The notes beneath the pieces are model-generated. The model ran no database searches, was not told the origin of the DNA, and saw only the letters and a list, made by a program, of their open reading frames with translations. From contig CAJUCT010000012.1 in NCBI GenBank assembly GCA_910585015.1, forward strand, positions 26,861-90,860: DNA of 64,000 bases, in the 5' to 3' direction. The position numbers and the translations under genes are program-made. The DNA is from an uncultured Acetatifactor sp. (lineage in GTDB: Bacteria; Bacillota; Clostridia; Lachnospirales; Lachnospiraceae). This document shows, piece after piece, positions 7,900-17,143 of this stretch (position 1 is the first letter of the stretch; the number at the start of each line of letters is the position of its first letter).

Positions 7900-8240
7900 A
7901 CGTATTTGGATGTTCCATATCCAAACTTACCTCTATGTCACCCATGCGTCTAATTGTTCTTTGGTGTAATCTTTCGCATTTATCGTGTGAACCGTGTTGT
8001 AGAAAAGTTCTGTCAATTCCTTACAGTCTGATTTTTGATACTCCCTGATAAGCATTTTATTTCTATCTCCAAATTTCGAGTTCTATACTTGATTATAAAA
8101 TATTTGTCTGCTGTCTGCAAGGTAAAAATCCGTCGGAATCTCGCTATTTCCACGCGCTCGGATATGTGATAAAATAAGGAAGATAAAATCCAAACCCACA
8201 GCACAGACGCAAGTAAAAGAGGTAATGAGGAGACGAGCAT
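7900..8240. other. Mostly non-coding stretch
   Basis: Apart from the edge of the hairpin repeat and a 9-codon frame I see no gene, RNA or clear regulatory element. An antisense reading frame of 114 codons across part of it lacks a ribosome site and family resemblance. Confidence 0.4.
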
Positions 8241-8330
8241 ATGAATTATACAGAACTGTTTAACAGTATGCACCCAGGTTTCTTTCAGGAAGAGAGCATT
8301 TGTACCATGCCCAGGAATTGGGTCTTCTGA
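8241..8330 (+). pseudogene. Remnant of a small gene, internally deleted
   Basis: A good GAGGAG site precedes an ATG opening MNYTELFNSMHPGFFQEES, which looks like the N-terminus of a real protein, but the frame stops after 29 codons. In the next frame the end reads YHAQELGLLNDI before a stop, which resembles a protein C-terminus. The simplest reading is an internal deletion with frameshift. The parent family is not certain; an acetyltransferase-like gene is a guess. Confidence 0.35.
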
Positions 8331-8433
8331 ATGATATTTAGAATTATGAATATACACAGTTCAAAAACAGTGGCATTTTATTCCTGATAATGCTATAATC
8401 TTCTCAAAAACAGAAGAAACGAGGAGTGAAACC

Positions 8434-8856
8434 ATGAAAAAAGTATGGATTTGCGGCATTATAACTGTCCTCTGCATAATCGCGACAGTGCTTTTAAGAA
8501 AGCCTATGGATAATGCGGAGTTGGACTACCAGGAAGTTCAGGTAAGGGTCGTCAGTTCCGAATCCAAAGAGAGAACAGTGAGAACCCAGTATTCCACCAG
8601 CCGTCAGACGGTATACGAAGTCATTGTTCGCTATGAGGGAAAGGAATACGAACTGAAAAATGTTCACAACTCCTATTCCTATCTGGAGGGCCGGGATGTC
8701 ACAGCCTATTTGTACAATGGCAAACTATACGCGAACGAGGAAGGCGTGAGAAGCGCTTCCACAGAGGGGATTGCTTATTCCGTGGCACTGATTGCCTCCT
8801 TTGGCATGTTCGTTGCCACCATGGTAATGCTCTCCAAATCCGGGCAGAAGAAATAG
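8434..8856 (+). CDS. Small two-helix membrane protein (DUF3592-like)
   Basis: 140 residues: an N-terminal membrane helix (about 5-21), an extracytoplasmic region of beta-strand character with YEVIVRYEGKEYEL, then a second helix (about 112-132) and a short lysine-rich tail. The layout and the central motif resemble DUF3592 proteins, whose role is unknown. GAGGAG lies 7 bases before the ATG. It is one of few plus-strand genes and converges with the giant xylanase gene, sharing a bidirectional terminator. Confidence 0.65.
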   Translation: MKKVWICGIITVLCIIATVLLRKPMDNAELDYQEVQVRVVSSESKERTVRTQYSTSRQTVYEVIVRYEGKEYELKNVHNSYSYLEGRDVTAYLYNGKLYANEEGVRSASTEGIAYSVALIASFGMFVATMVMLSKSGQKK

Positions 8857-8874
8857 TAATACTGGGGCAAAAAA

Positions 8875-8902
8875 CGGAGACCTTTCGGCCTCCGCTTTTT
8901 TT
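8875..8902 (+). terminator. Bidirectional terminator
   Basis: Stem CGGAGACC/GGCCTCCG with one mismatch and a TTTC loop, followed by seven T on the plus strand. On the minus strand it is followed by TTTTTT. It serves both the plus-strand gene ending at 8856 and the minus-strand xylanase ending at 8906. Confidence 0.8.
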
Positions 8903-8905
8903 GCC

Positions 8906-11900
8906 TTATTTGGTTATTTTTTTCTTTTTCTTGAAGAAGTAGAAACCTGCTCCCGCACCTGCGCCGATTACTACTGCGCCTATGCCTATTGCGATAGGTA
9001 CCGCAGAACTCTTCTTCTGCTCCTCCACCACCGGATTGGTGTCCGCCACAGGTTCTGCCTCCTGCTGTGTTTCAGGAACTGCCTCCGGCTCGGACGTCTC
9101 CGGGGTTGCTTCCGTCTCTTCTTTTGCTTCTTCCACAGGCTCCTCCTCCGTCCAGTCGGGGTCTACCATGGTGTAGTCCACCAGCGCCCAGTAGGAAGGC
9201 TTCACCTTGTAGTCGGAGTCAAACAGCAGAGGACATTGTGTCAATGTGCCGTCCGCGCCGCCTCCCACGCTGGAACTGTTCTGCAGCCAGGAATACTTAT
9301 CCACTGTACCCCAAACGGTGAATCCGCCGATCTCAATGCCGTCCTCGGCATCCAGCCTCTTCAGCAGCTGGTAAATATCACGATACCGCTCAGCCTGGGC
9401 CAGGTACTCCTTCTCCTTGGACGCGTCATTGGAAATATCGCCGCTCACCTTCAGGTCAAACTCGGTGTACATCACCTTGCCGACAACTTCAGCGTAGGCA
9501 CGGATTGCTTTCTCGATGTCCGCAGTATTGGGGTTGAACATATTGTAATGTCCCTGCATACCCATGCCGTCGATTCTGGTGCCTTCCGCAGCTTTTACAT
9601 CATTCAGCAGCTTCACGATGCCGGCGGCCTTTTTGTTGTCGCACTCGTTATAATCGTTGTAGTATAACTCCACATCCGCAGGGGCGTACTGATTGGCATA
9701 CTGGAATGCCTTGAGGATGAACTCGTTGCTCTGGTATACCGCCCACCAGCTGGAGTTACTGCTGTGGGTGGACTGGCTCAAAGGCTCCACCAGGGATGCC
9801 TTCTCCGTGCGGTATCCGTTTCCTCCGTTTGACACGGCCTCGTTCACCACATCCCAGCCGTAGAACATATCCTTGTAGGGACTGTCTTCGCCGGTAAAAT
9901 GCTCCAGAACGGTCTTGATATACCACTCCAAACGCAGGTTCATCACTTCAGGAGTCACATAATTTTCACTGCCATCCGCGTTCTGGCCCACGGTGTAGTC
10001 CTCCCGGAAGAACCACTCGGGAGTCTGGCTGTGCCATACCAGCACATGGCCCCTCACCTTGATGGGATCCTCGGGATGATCCTCATTCCATTTCTTAAGC
10101 GTGTCCAGAATCTCTTCCGCCCGGCTATAATACAAGGTGGGCACTTCCAGGCTTTCCCCGTTAAAGGTGATGGTCTGCAGCGGCGTATGGGCGTCGTTGC
10201 TATAGTTAAACAACGCATCCGGCTTTAACTCATTGCCGATGGTCACGGCGTTGAAGTGCTTGTTTACCAGCATTTCTACGCCCAGATCTTCCATCTCGTT
10301 CACGGTTACGGCCGTACCCATAATGAAATCATCGCCAAAGACTTCCTTGGTCACATCCTTTAAATTCGGAACGTCCTCATCAATGGAAGGCGGATCGGGA
10401 ATGTATCTTGACATCCGCACACCAGCCACATCATAGCTGCCCATTACGCAGTCTCCCTGTCCATAGTTCGTGCCCTGCTCCAGAATACGGATCATTACCT
10501 TGGAAATGGGGTTATCATTGGTTACTTTATAAGTCCCTTCAAAATAGGTCCAGACACCGGGCTCCAACGTCTGTGCATAATTGCCTTCCAGTCTGGGGTT
10601 GTAGTCCTCCTTGCCCTTTTTATCCACCGTGTACGGCGCAAACTGTACCACCCTCTGATTCTCGGGCGCGTTCTTGTAATCATTGGACAGCCTGGCCCAG
10701 AAGGAGAAGGTATAGGTTTCGTTCTGCTGTACCCGTCCCGTGATTTCCTGCGCAAAGCATTGATACGGGGAGGTTCTGCGGGAATAACTCGCATAAGTAT
10801 AGGTATCGCCATATATCGGCTTGTTAGCGGTTCGCTGGGTGATGGTCACGCCGTCTCCCCACAGCGCCGCGGACCAGTCGCTCATATCCTCGTGTGCAAA
10901 ATCACCGTTGATCACGATGCTGTTGGATTTTTCTTCCGGTTCCGGCTCCTGGGTGAGTCCGAAGGTGATGCTGTCAGTCAGCGCATAAGCGCCTGCCGGA
11001 TTCGGTTTAGCCAGACTCATGATGCCGATGGCATCAATCATGCCCTCATATTCCGGCACCATCAGGTAGACTGACTGGATGTCGTTATAGTACGCTACAT
11101 CCACCTGCTTGCCTTTCCAATACAGCTTGACAGCAATCGGCACATTTTGCGCCGGAACACTGACATTGACATATGCGCAGGTGGACATATCAAGGGTTCT
11201 GGGCAGCTTTAACCGCACTTCGTCATAATCGTTGGTAAAACTTAACTTGAGACCGCCGTTCTCCGTACCCGTCTTGGCGGAGGCCCAGTCAATCGCCAGA
11301 TCCTTCAATGCATATATCACTTCGCAGGTCGCTTCCTTGGTAATCGTATTGCTGCGGTTGCCGCCACTGCTGCCGCTGCCGCCGCCCCAACTGGGTTCGG
11401 GGACAAGATCCGTGGGTGTCAGCGACACATTTGTAACTGCGTAACTGCCCTTCACACAGGTGCCCTGTCCATAGTTTGTACCCTGTTCTACAATACGGAT
11501 AACGAAGCCCTCCGCTCCCGAGGGCAGATTAACCACGCCATAAAAATGCGTCCACACACCGGGATCCAACACCTGCTCGTAGGCTCCGGTACGATACATG
11601 CTATAATTCGTTCCACCATTTGCGTCAATATAGTAAGGTGAAAATGTCACTGTGCGTAACTCGGCAGGCGCATCCTTGTAATCATCGGACAATTTTGCCC
11701 AGAAAGAGTATATATATCCTGTCTGATGCTCGGTTCGATCACTTACATCCTGCGCAAAGCACACATAGGGACTGTTTCTCTTGCTGATCTCACCATAAGT
11801 GTATATATCTCCCGTGATAGGAGTATCGCTGGTCTTTGTGGTAATAGTCGTCTCCACGCCGTCCACACTGCCCCAAAGCGCAGCGCCCCACATGCTCACG

Positions 11901-14900
11901 TCTTCTCTGTCAAACTTGCCGTTTAACACAATCGCTTCAAATGCGTTGGGATCTATATTAAACTTAATGCTGTTTAAGGTCAGTACTGTATTATCTGCCA
12001 GACTTACCAGCCGAATATATTTTGCGTCCGGATTACAGTTTGTCTTAATCATACTGTCTGTGCCGCTTGCCAACACTTTACCCTTGGCACTTAGCACTTC
12101 CACTCTCACACCGCTGAGGGAAGGCAGGAACTGTATGGAGGGCATGTGATTCGTATCCACAGAATCAGGAATCTCATAAGTAATACTGTCTTCCTTCTTG
12201 GGGAAAGTAATGGTCGCCGTACCGTTTTCGTCCACAACCTCTGTCACGCCGGTGCTTTTTGTATTTACCTCAAGGAAATCCATGGTATAGTTGTCATCCG
12301 CGGGAACATCTTTAGGCTCTGTTCCTTTCATCAGGAAAGATACACTGACCAGTTCTACAAACGAACCAGGCACATAGGCATCCTTTTCCCGTCCGCACTG
12401 AACACCCACTTCATTGATCTTGGCAACAACACCAGGCTCCAAAGTGTATACAGTATTTCCTGCGTTATAGTAATAATCTTTCAGCTTGGAGTTATCCAGG
12501 CTTACATTAAAGTTTATCGGACCATTCTGTGTTGCCACGGTAAAGATAATATTCACGCATTTCTCCAGGTTCACGGATGCAGGAAGCTTGAAGTTTACGT
12601 TCTGATCCATGTCGGAGAATTTGATCATCCAATTGTTGTTCTCCAACTCGCAGGATGCCGCCTCACTGGATTTCAGCGTCAGTTCATTCGCCGGATATGT
12701 TATGGTATAGGTATCGGTAGCAGCATCGGAATCTATATCGAACATCACACCGTCGAATACACAGTAATTGGCCAAAGCCGCCCGCGCCGCTGCCACATCA
12801 TCACTGTGCAGCATAATACCTACATATTTAACCTGTTCCGCACTGGAGATGTCAAATGTATATAATCCCCTGTCGTTCTGCTGATGATATTGAGCAAAAA
12901 CGGGATTATCAAGATCACCTTCCTTATAAAGCTTGAAGGATAACGGCACTGTCTGCTCTGAAGCGGCGAATGTTACGCTCTTACACTGCAGTAGATTGAC
13001 AGTCTCCGGCAGAGCCAGTTTAAGTTCGGACCACGCTCCGCTAAAAGTAATCTGAATCTGATCTGCGGTAGTCTTGTTCCACTCTGTTACATTTGCCGCG
13101 GCAATTTTCAACTCGCCCGCTGTAACTCTCACTGTATCGGGCTGAGCAGGTGTAATGTTTTCTGTCGCCGCCGGAACCTCGGGAGGCTCGGGATCCGCAT
13201 CCTCTCCTGTGAGGAAATCGTTGGTTTCATCCATACCTTTCATGGTAAAGGTTATTTTTTCAACAGTGATCCCTGAATTAGGCGTATATTCCTCTCCGCC
13301 GCAATAAATCCTCAACTCATTAATACCGCCAGTGCTCATTTTGTATCTGATAATATGTACTCCGTCTGCACTTGGCGGATAATAATAATCTTTGTCTTTC
13401 TCGATGCCATCCAAGTCCAGATAATAATTGACAGGACCTGTCTGGCCGGAAACGGTAACTTTGATGCCGGTACAATTGGCCATATTAATGATCTTGGGAA
13501 GCTTGAGTGTGACACCCCTATTCATGTTTGCAAAAGTGATAACATATTTGCCATCTACCTTTTCACACGCAGCATCCGCTGTCACTGTACCAAGTTCCAG
13601 TTGATCCGCGGCATAATTCAGTTCATGTGTCTTCATATCGGGATCGTTCATCTTGAACAGAACACCGTCAAACAGGCACGTCGCGTCTCCGCTTTCAGGC
13701 ACATATTTGCTGTGCAGCATAATTGCCACGCTGGCTATATTCCCCGATGTATCAGTTATCGCGCAAGTACCGGTACCGGCGCCTTCCTTTTCGCCATATC
13801 CTACTTCTTGTCCAGCGGCGTCATATAACTTAAACGCAAGTCCTTTTACGCTTTCATCAGATATGGCAAATATAACTTCCTTGATATTTGCCGCAGCTAA
13901 ATCTTCCGGAAGCGCAAATTTAATCTCTGACCAGGCTCCGCCTGTAAACTTCAGTTCTGCTTTCTCTATGTCCTTGGCATTGAAGGTCACCTTTTCGCTG
14001 GGCTCCGCCGCCAGCCCACCGGTTGTAACCGTGTATCTCTTATCAAATTCACTCGTGGTTGCAGGAGTAATGTTCTCGGTCAGGTCTATGGGTTCGTCAA
14101 TAGGATCATCACCATATACCTTATCCTGCTGGTCAGCCGTTTTTTTCATGGTGAACACAATACTGTCCAGCAGGATATAGTCATCTTCTTTTGTGTCGCC
14201 AGACACCTGTACACCTATTGCATTGATCTCCCCGGTATAGTTTGCAGGGGCTTGACTATCATTCACCATAGCGCTGGGAATAAGTGTATAGGAAGTCTTA
14301 CCGGAATTATAGTTCCAAGTTCCACATGAACTTTCTCCTAACCAGGTCCTAAAATTGACCGGACCTGTCTGTTCTTTCACATTGAATATGACGCTTACAC
14401 AGTCCTCTAACTTGATCTTGCCCCCGTTTCCAAATATGTCTTGCATATCCGGCAGCATTATTCTGACCTGGCTGTAGGCCGCGCTGCTGAATACAACTTT
14501 AAATCTTTTGTCTTCCGTGCAGTCAGCGCTTTTTACATTTTTCCATCCTCCAACGCTTTCACTTGCGTCCAGCGCAGATGCATTTACGGTGATAGTGTAG
14601 GTTTCGGTTGGCTCTTCCGCCGCTTTTATGTCAACCATCATTCCGTGGAATATACCCTCAAAATCGGCGTCACCACTATATATTACGATTCCCTCCAGCT
14701 TTCCTGTCGCATTGACAGGAAAGGTATACATCGGATCAGTAATATTATATTTATCCTCTGTTGCCCCATCAATAAGCGCCTTATAGGCCCATGTCCCCTT
14801 ACTGTCAGACATCGCAAATTTTATAGCTGTTACCATAGATGCGTCAATGGGCTCCTGCAGGGTGAACAACCATTCTCCTGTTCCGTTAAGACTTACTGTC

Positions 14901-16192
14901 TTATTGCTCTCATTAAGACTAAAACCGGTTGTTGTGTCATCCCATCTTCTTTTTATTTCAGAAAAGTTATTGGCATCCTTGGCCGCATAAATATACTTGT
15001 CTTCTTCCCTATTACCCCCAATAGCATCGGAATCCAGAATATTACCGCCACTGGGCGCATCATCCTTCAGATTCCCATCATCTACGAAGGTATATGTTAC
15101 ATCTTTGACTTTGAGCGTTAATGTTCCGGCAGTACTATAGTTATTTGAAATCCCAATACCAACCAGCCCTTCCGTGGAATCTGTTATTTTTGACTGATCC
15201 ACAGCATGGTCCACACTTTCACTGGTGCTGTATTGAGTCCCTTGTATTGCATTCTGCCAGTTGCTGATATCGGTTTGGTACACCTTGTAGGCCACGTTTT
15301 CACTGGCGCCTGCACCCGCAGGAGCATCAAGGCGCTCTATATTAAAATGTACATTTCTTAAATTGGCATAATTATTCTTTATATAATCAGGAAATATAAA
15401 TTTAGCTTCCTGATACTGTGATTGGTATAGCAGTTCACTTGTTGCCTCGGTATATACATCGTCAGAACCGCTATACCACGTATGTTCGGCTAATGTATAA
15501 ATTTTGTTGCAATACTTTTCATCATAAAATGTAAGTTCAATACTCTCAATTTCAGCCACGGCATCCGCATCCGCCACTGTACCGTTATATGTAACAGCAA
15601 TTTTATTACCGGATAAGCCGCCCGCCTCGTATGGAGTTAATTCTACGGAATTGCTGTATGTCGTCTTTAACTGAGAGCCATCGGCATTTAATAATTTTAA
15701 GAAAACACTGCCCGAACTGCATGAAGTAACATTCACTTTGATACTTTTCAGGCTATTTAACTCAATTCCGTCAGGAAATAAAAATCTGGCCTCGGGATAG
15801 CCACTGCTTTTTGCATAAGTTAGAGTTATTTTTCCGTCATTGCCCAGCGCCGCAGTATAATTGTATCCACCAGATATCTCCTTAAACCCTGTGCTGTCTG
15901 AGGTAAATACATATATTCCGTCTCCCACTGCCTTCGCATTCCGCAGCATACTAAACATCTGCGCTTTATCAAGCACAGATGCCATGTCCCCGGAGACCGT
16001 ATCTATATCCTCGATTACTCCCCCCACATCGTCTGAAACAATTCCGTCGGCGTCATTGCCAGTGACGGAATTTTCTGTTTCAACTGTACTTACAGCTGTA
16101 GCATTGGCCGCTAACGGGTTGTAACTGATCGAACCCAGTATCAGTGCAAATGCCATTGTCAATGTAAGCCATTTTTTCACTTGCTTTTTCAT
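8906..16192 (-). CDS. Giant multimodular cell-surface GH10 xylanase
   Basis: Endo-1,4-beta-xylanase of 2428 residues. Order: signal peptide (1 to about 32); nine beta-rich modules of 115-155 residues (about 90-1414); a CBM22/CBM4_9-like module (about 1417-1597); a Gly/Ser linker (about 1600-1615); a tenth beta module (about 1617-1747); a second CBM22-like module (about 1755-1930); GH10 (about 1938-2335); an acidic Pro/Glu linker; a C-terminal membrane helix with KKKKK. E2118 in WDVVNEAVS is the acid/base and E2244 in YTEFD the nucleophile. No LPXTG motif, so anchoring is by the C-terminal helix. Modules 5/7 resemble each other (GAWSE.K.ALPE, CLFDGVLF-like) and so do 6/8 (GPINFNVSLD, YYYNAG-like), pointing to duplication of an A-B pair. 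Their family is not recognised; glycan binding is inferred. Confidence 0.93.
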   Translation of the reverse strand: MKKQVKKWLTLTMAFALILGSISYNPLAANATAVSTVETENSVTGNDADGIVSDDVGGVIEDIDTVSGDMASVLDKAQMFSMLRNAKAVGDGIYVFTSDSTGFKEISGGYNYTAALGNDGKITLTYAKSSGYPEARFLFPDGIELNSLKSIKVNVTSCSSGSVFLKLLNADGSQLKTTYSNSVELTPYEAGGLSGNKIAVTYNGTVADADAVAEIESIELTFYDEKYCNKIYTLAEHTWYSGSDDVYTEATSELLYQSQYQEAKFIFPDYIKNNYANLRNVHFNIERLDAPAGAGASENVAYKVYQTDISNWQNAIQGTQYSTSESVDHAVDQSKITDSTEGLVGIGISNNYSTAGTLTLKVKDVTYTFVDDGNLKDDAPSGGNILDSDAIGGNREEDKYIYAAKDANNFSEIKRRWDDTTTGFSLNESNKTVSLNGTGEWLFTLQEPIDASMVTAIKFAMSDSKGTWAYKALIDGATEDKYNITDPMYTFPVNATGKLEGIVIYSGDADFEGIFHGMMVDIKAAEEPTETYTITVNASALDASESVGGWKNVKSADCTEDKRFKVVFSSAAYSQVRIMLPDMQDIFGNGGKIKLEDCVSVIFNVKEQTGPVNFRTWLGESSCGTWNYNSGKTSYTLIPSAMVNDSQAPANYTGEINAIGVQVSGDTKEDDYILLDSIVFTMKKTADQQDKVYGDDPIDEPIDLTENITPATTSEFDKRYTVTTGGLAAEPSEKVTFNAKDIEKAELKFTGGAWSEIKFALPEDLAAANIKEVIFAISDESVKGLAFKLYDAAGQEVGYGEKEGAGTGTCAITDTSGNIASVAIMLHSKYVPESGDATCLFDGVLFKMNDPDMKTHELNYAADQLELGTVTADAACEKVDGKYVITFANMNRGVTLKLPKIINMANCTGIKVTVSGQTGPVNYYLDLDGIEKDKDYYYPPSADGVHIIRYKMSTGGINELRIYCGGEEYTPNSGITVEKITFTMKGMDETNDFLTGEDADPEPPEVPAATENITPAQPDTVRVTAGELKIAAANVTEWNKTTADQIQITFSGAWSELKLALPETVNLLQCKSVTFAASEQTVPLSFKLYKEGDLDNPVFAQYHQQNDRGLYTFDISSAEQVKYVGIMLHSDDVAAARAALANYCVFDGVMFDIDSDAATDTYTITYPANELTLKSSEAASCELENNNWMIKFSDMDQNVNFKLPASVNLEKCVNIIFTVATQNGPINFNVSLDNSKLKDYYYNAGNTVYTLEPGVVAKINEVGVQCGREKDAYVPGSFVELVSVSFLMKGTEPKDVPADDNYTMDFLEVNTKSTGVTEVVDENGTATITFPKKEDSITYEIPDSVDTNHMPSIQFLPSLSGVRVEVLSAKGKVLASGTDSMIKTNCNPDAKYIRLVSLADNTVLTLNSIKFNIDPNAFEAIVLNGKFDREDVSMWGAALWGSVDGVETTITTKTSDTPITGDIYTYGEISKRNSPYVCFAQDVSDRTEHQTGYIYSFWAKLSDDYKDAPAELRTVTFSPYYIDANGGTNYSMYRTGAYEQVLDPGVWTHFYGVVNLPSGAEGFVIRIVEQGTNYGQGTCVKGSYAVTNVSLTPTDLVPEPSWGGGSGSSGGNRSNTITKEATCEVIYALKDLAIDWASAKTGTENGGLKLSFTNDYDEVRLKLPRTLDMSTCAYVNVSVPAQNVPIAVKLYWKGKQVDVAYYNDIQSVYLMVPEYEGMIDAIGIMSLAKPNPAGAYALTDSITFGLTQEPEPEEKSNSIVINGDFAHEDMSDWSAALWGDGVTITQRTANKPIYGDTYTYASYSRRTSPYQCFAQEITGRVQQNETYTFSFWARLSNDYKNAPENQRVVQFAPYTVDKKGKEDYNPRLEGNYAQTLEPGVWTYFEGTYKVTNDNPISKVMIRILEQGTNYGQGDCVMGSYDVAGVRMSRYIPDPPSIDEDVPNLKDVTKEVFGDDFIMGTAVTVNEMEDLGVEMLVNKHFNAVTIGNELKPDALFNYSNDAHTPLQTITFNGESLEVPTLYYSRAEEILDTLKKWNEDHPEDPIKVRGHVLVWHSQTPEWFFREDYTVGQNADGSENYVTPEVMNLRLEWYIKTVLEHFTGEDSPYKDMFYGWDVVNEAVSNGGNGYRTEKASLVEPLSQSTHSSNSSWWAVYQSNEFILKAFQYANQYAPADVELYYNDYNECDNKKAAGIVKLLNDVKAAEGTRIDGMGMQGHYNMFNPNTADIEKAIRAYAEVVGKVMYTEFDLKVSGDISNDASKEKEYLAQAERYRDIYQLLKRLDAEDGIEIGGFTVWGTVDKYSWLQNSSSVGGGADGTLTQCPLLFDSDYKVKPSYWALVDYTMVDPDWTEEEPVEEAKEETEATPETSEPEAVPETQQEAEPVADTNPVVEEQKKSSAVPIAIGIGAVVIGAGAGAGFYFFKKKKKITK

Positions 16193-16229
16193 ACATTTTC
16201 CCCCATAAAAGTTATAGTGCGACGATTTG

Positions 16230-16291
16230 ATATTAGCATTTATTTGTGCAGATTACTCGTCACATATTGCTTATCTATAATCAATTCTTGC
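16230..16291 (-). promoter_or_regulatory. Xylanase regulatory element, copy 1
   Basis: Two direct half-sites on the minus strand, GCAAGAATTGATTATAG (from 16291) and GCAATATGTGACGAGTAA (from 16270), start 21 bp apart. An extended -10, TGCTAATAT (16238-16230), starts 32 bp after the second half-site. The same geometry occurs upstream of the other two GH10 genes. It lies 38-99 bases before the ATG. Helical phasing of the direct repeats suggests an AraC-type or response-regulator activator. Confidence 0.7.
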
Positions 16292-16443
16292 TTTTTTGAC
16301 AAATATTTACGAAAAAGCCACTTAACATTCGTGATATTGTATATTGCTCAGAAAAAAAGGGGACCACACGGATATCATATTGTACGTTTTGCCTGAATAC
16401 CTACGAAATCATGGAAAATCTCTGTCAGATCAGGACAAATAGC

Positions 16444-16478
16444 AAGAGGGAACCGAAGATTTTCTCCGATTCCCTCTT
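16444..16478 (-). terminator. Hairpin downstream of the Rpn-family remnant
   Basis: AAGAGGGAA/TTCCCTCTT arms enclose further partial pairing. The T-run is poor, so this may be a terminator or a structural repeat end. Nothing else of note is visible between 16292 and 16520. Confidence 0.5.
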
Positions 16479-16520
16479 ACTACATTCACCCCATAAAGTT
16501 TTTGCTGATGATAACAATAC

Positions 16521-16973
16521 TTATACCGTCTGTTCTGCATATAGGCAAAAGTATTCCTGGGCTTTCTGCAATGGTATATTCAGCTTTTCCTGTAGCTTTT
16601 CCAAAACGTCATCCTTTGACAGTCCGCAGTCTAAGCCCATCACAATAATCCCTTCCGCTTTGCCTTCCGTTTTTCCCTCTTCCCAAGTTTCTTCAAATAC
16701 AGTACACATATCCGCATCCCCTTTCTTACTAAGCATATCGTAATCGACTTTATTATTTGTTGCTCCAGCCACAGTCATTACCACGGCCATGTCCACCTTG
16801 TGCTCCTGTGTATACTCTATCGCTCTATTTCGTATTTCTTTCAGTGACTTACTTTTATCCAGAAGAATCTCCAGCAGATTGAATAAATCCTTGTTGTCCA
16901 TATTGTGCAGAACCAGGTTGTTCTGCCTTGCTTCTACAAGCCACATTTTATAATCATTGACAAACTTTCTCAT
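16521..16973 (-). pseudogene. C-terminal remnant of an Rpn-family recombination-promoting nuclease/transposase
   Basis: The 150 residues (MRKFVNDYKMWLVEARQNN onward) match the C-terminal half typical of the large clostridial Rpn/PD-(D/E)XK 'transposase' family, including the EEGKTEGKAEGI segment and a final short helical domain. The N-terminal nuclease core with its catalytic acidic residues and lysine is absent, so it is probably inactive. No full-length partner is in the window. Confidence 0.6.
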
Positions 16974-17030
16974 CTGTTGAGTTCTCTCCCTTTTAGCATA
17001 CTATTTCTTTACTGTTCTTTCAACAAAAAA

Positions 17031-17080
17031 AGAGAAAACACCGATCCGGCATCCGTAGACGCGAACCATCTGTTTTCTCT
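17031..17080 (-). terminator. Terminator of the lipoprotein xylanase gene
   Basis: On the minus strand 10-bp arms AGAGAAAACA/TGTTTTCTCT enclose further pairing and are followed by a run of seven T. It lies about 65 bases after the stop codon at 17144. Confidence 0.8.
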
Positions 17081-17143
17081 ATCCGTTGTGATTCTATTGT
17101 ATGCCGGTGATATGATTCTGTCAAGATTTATTCTCAAATCACA

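Noticed and set aside
8013..8357. A minus-strand frame of 114 codons with a hydrophobic stretch
   Set aside because: No ribosome site, odd composition, and it overlaps the better-supported plus-strand gene remnant.
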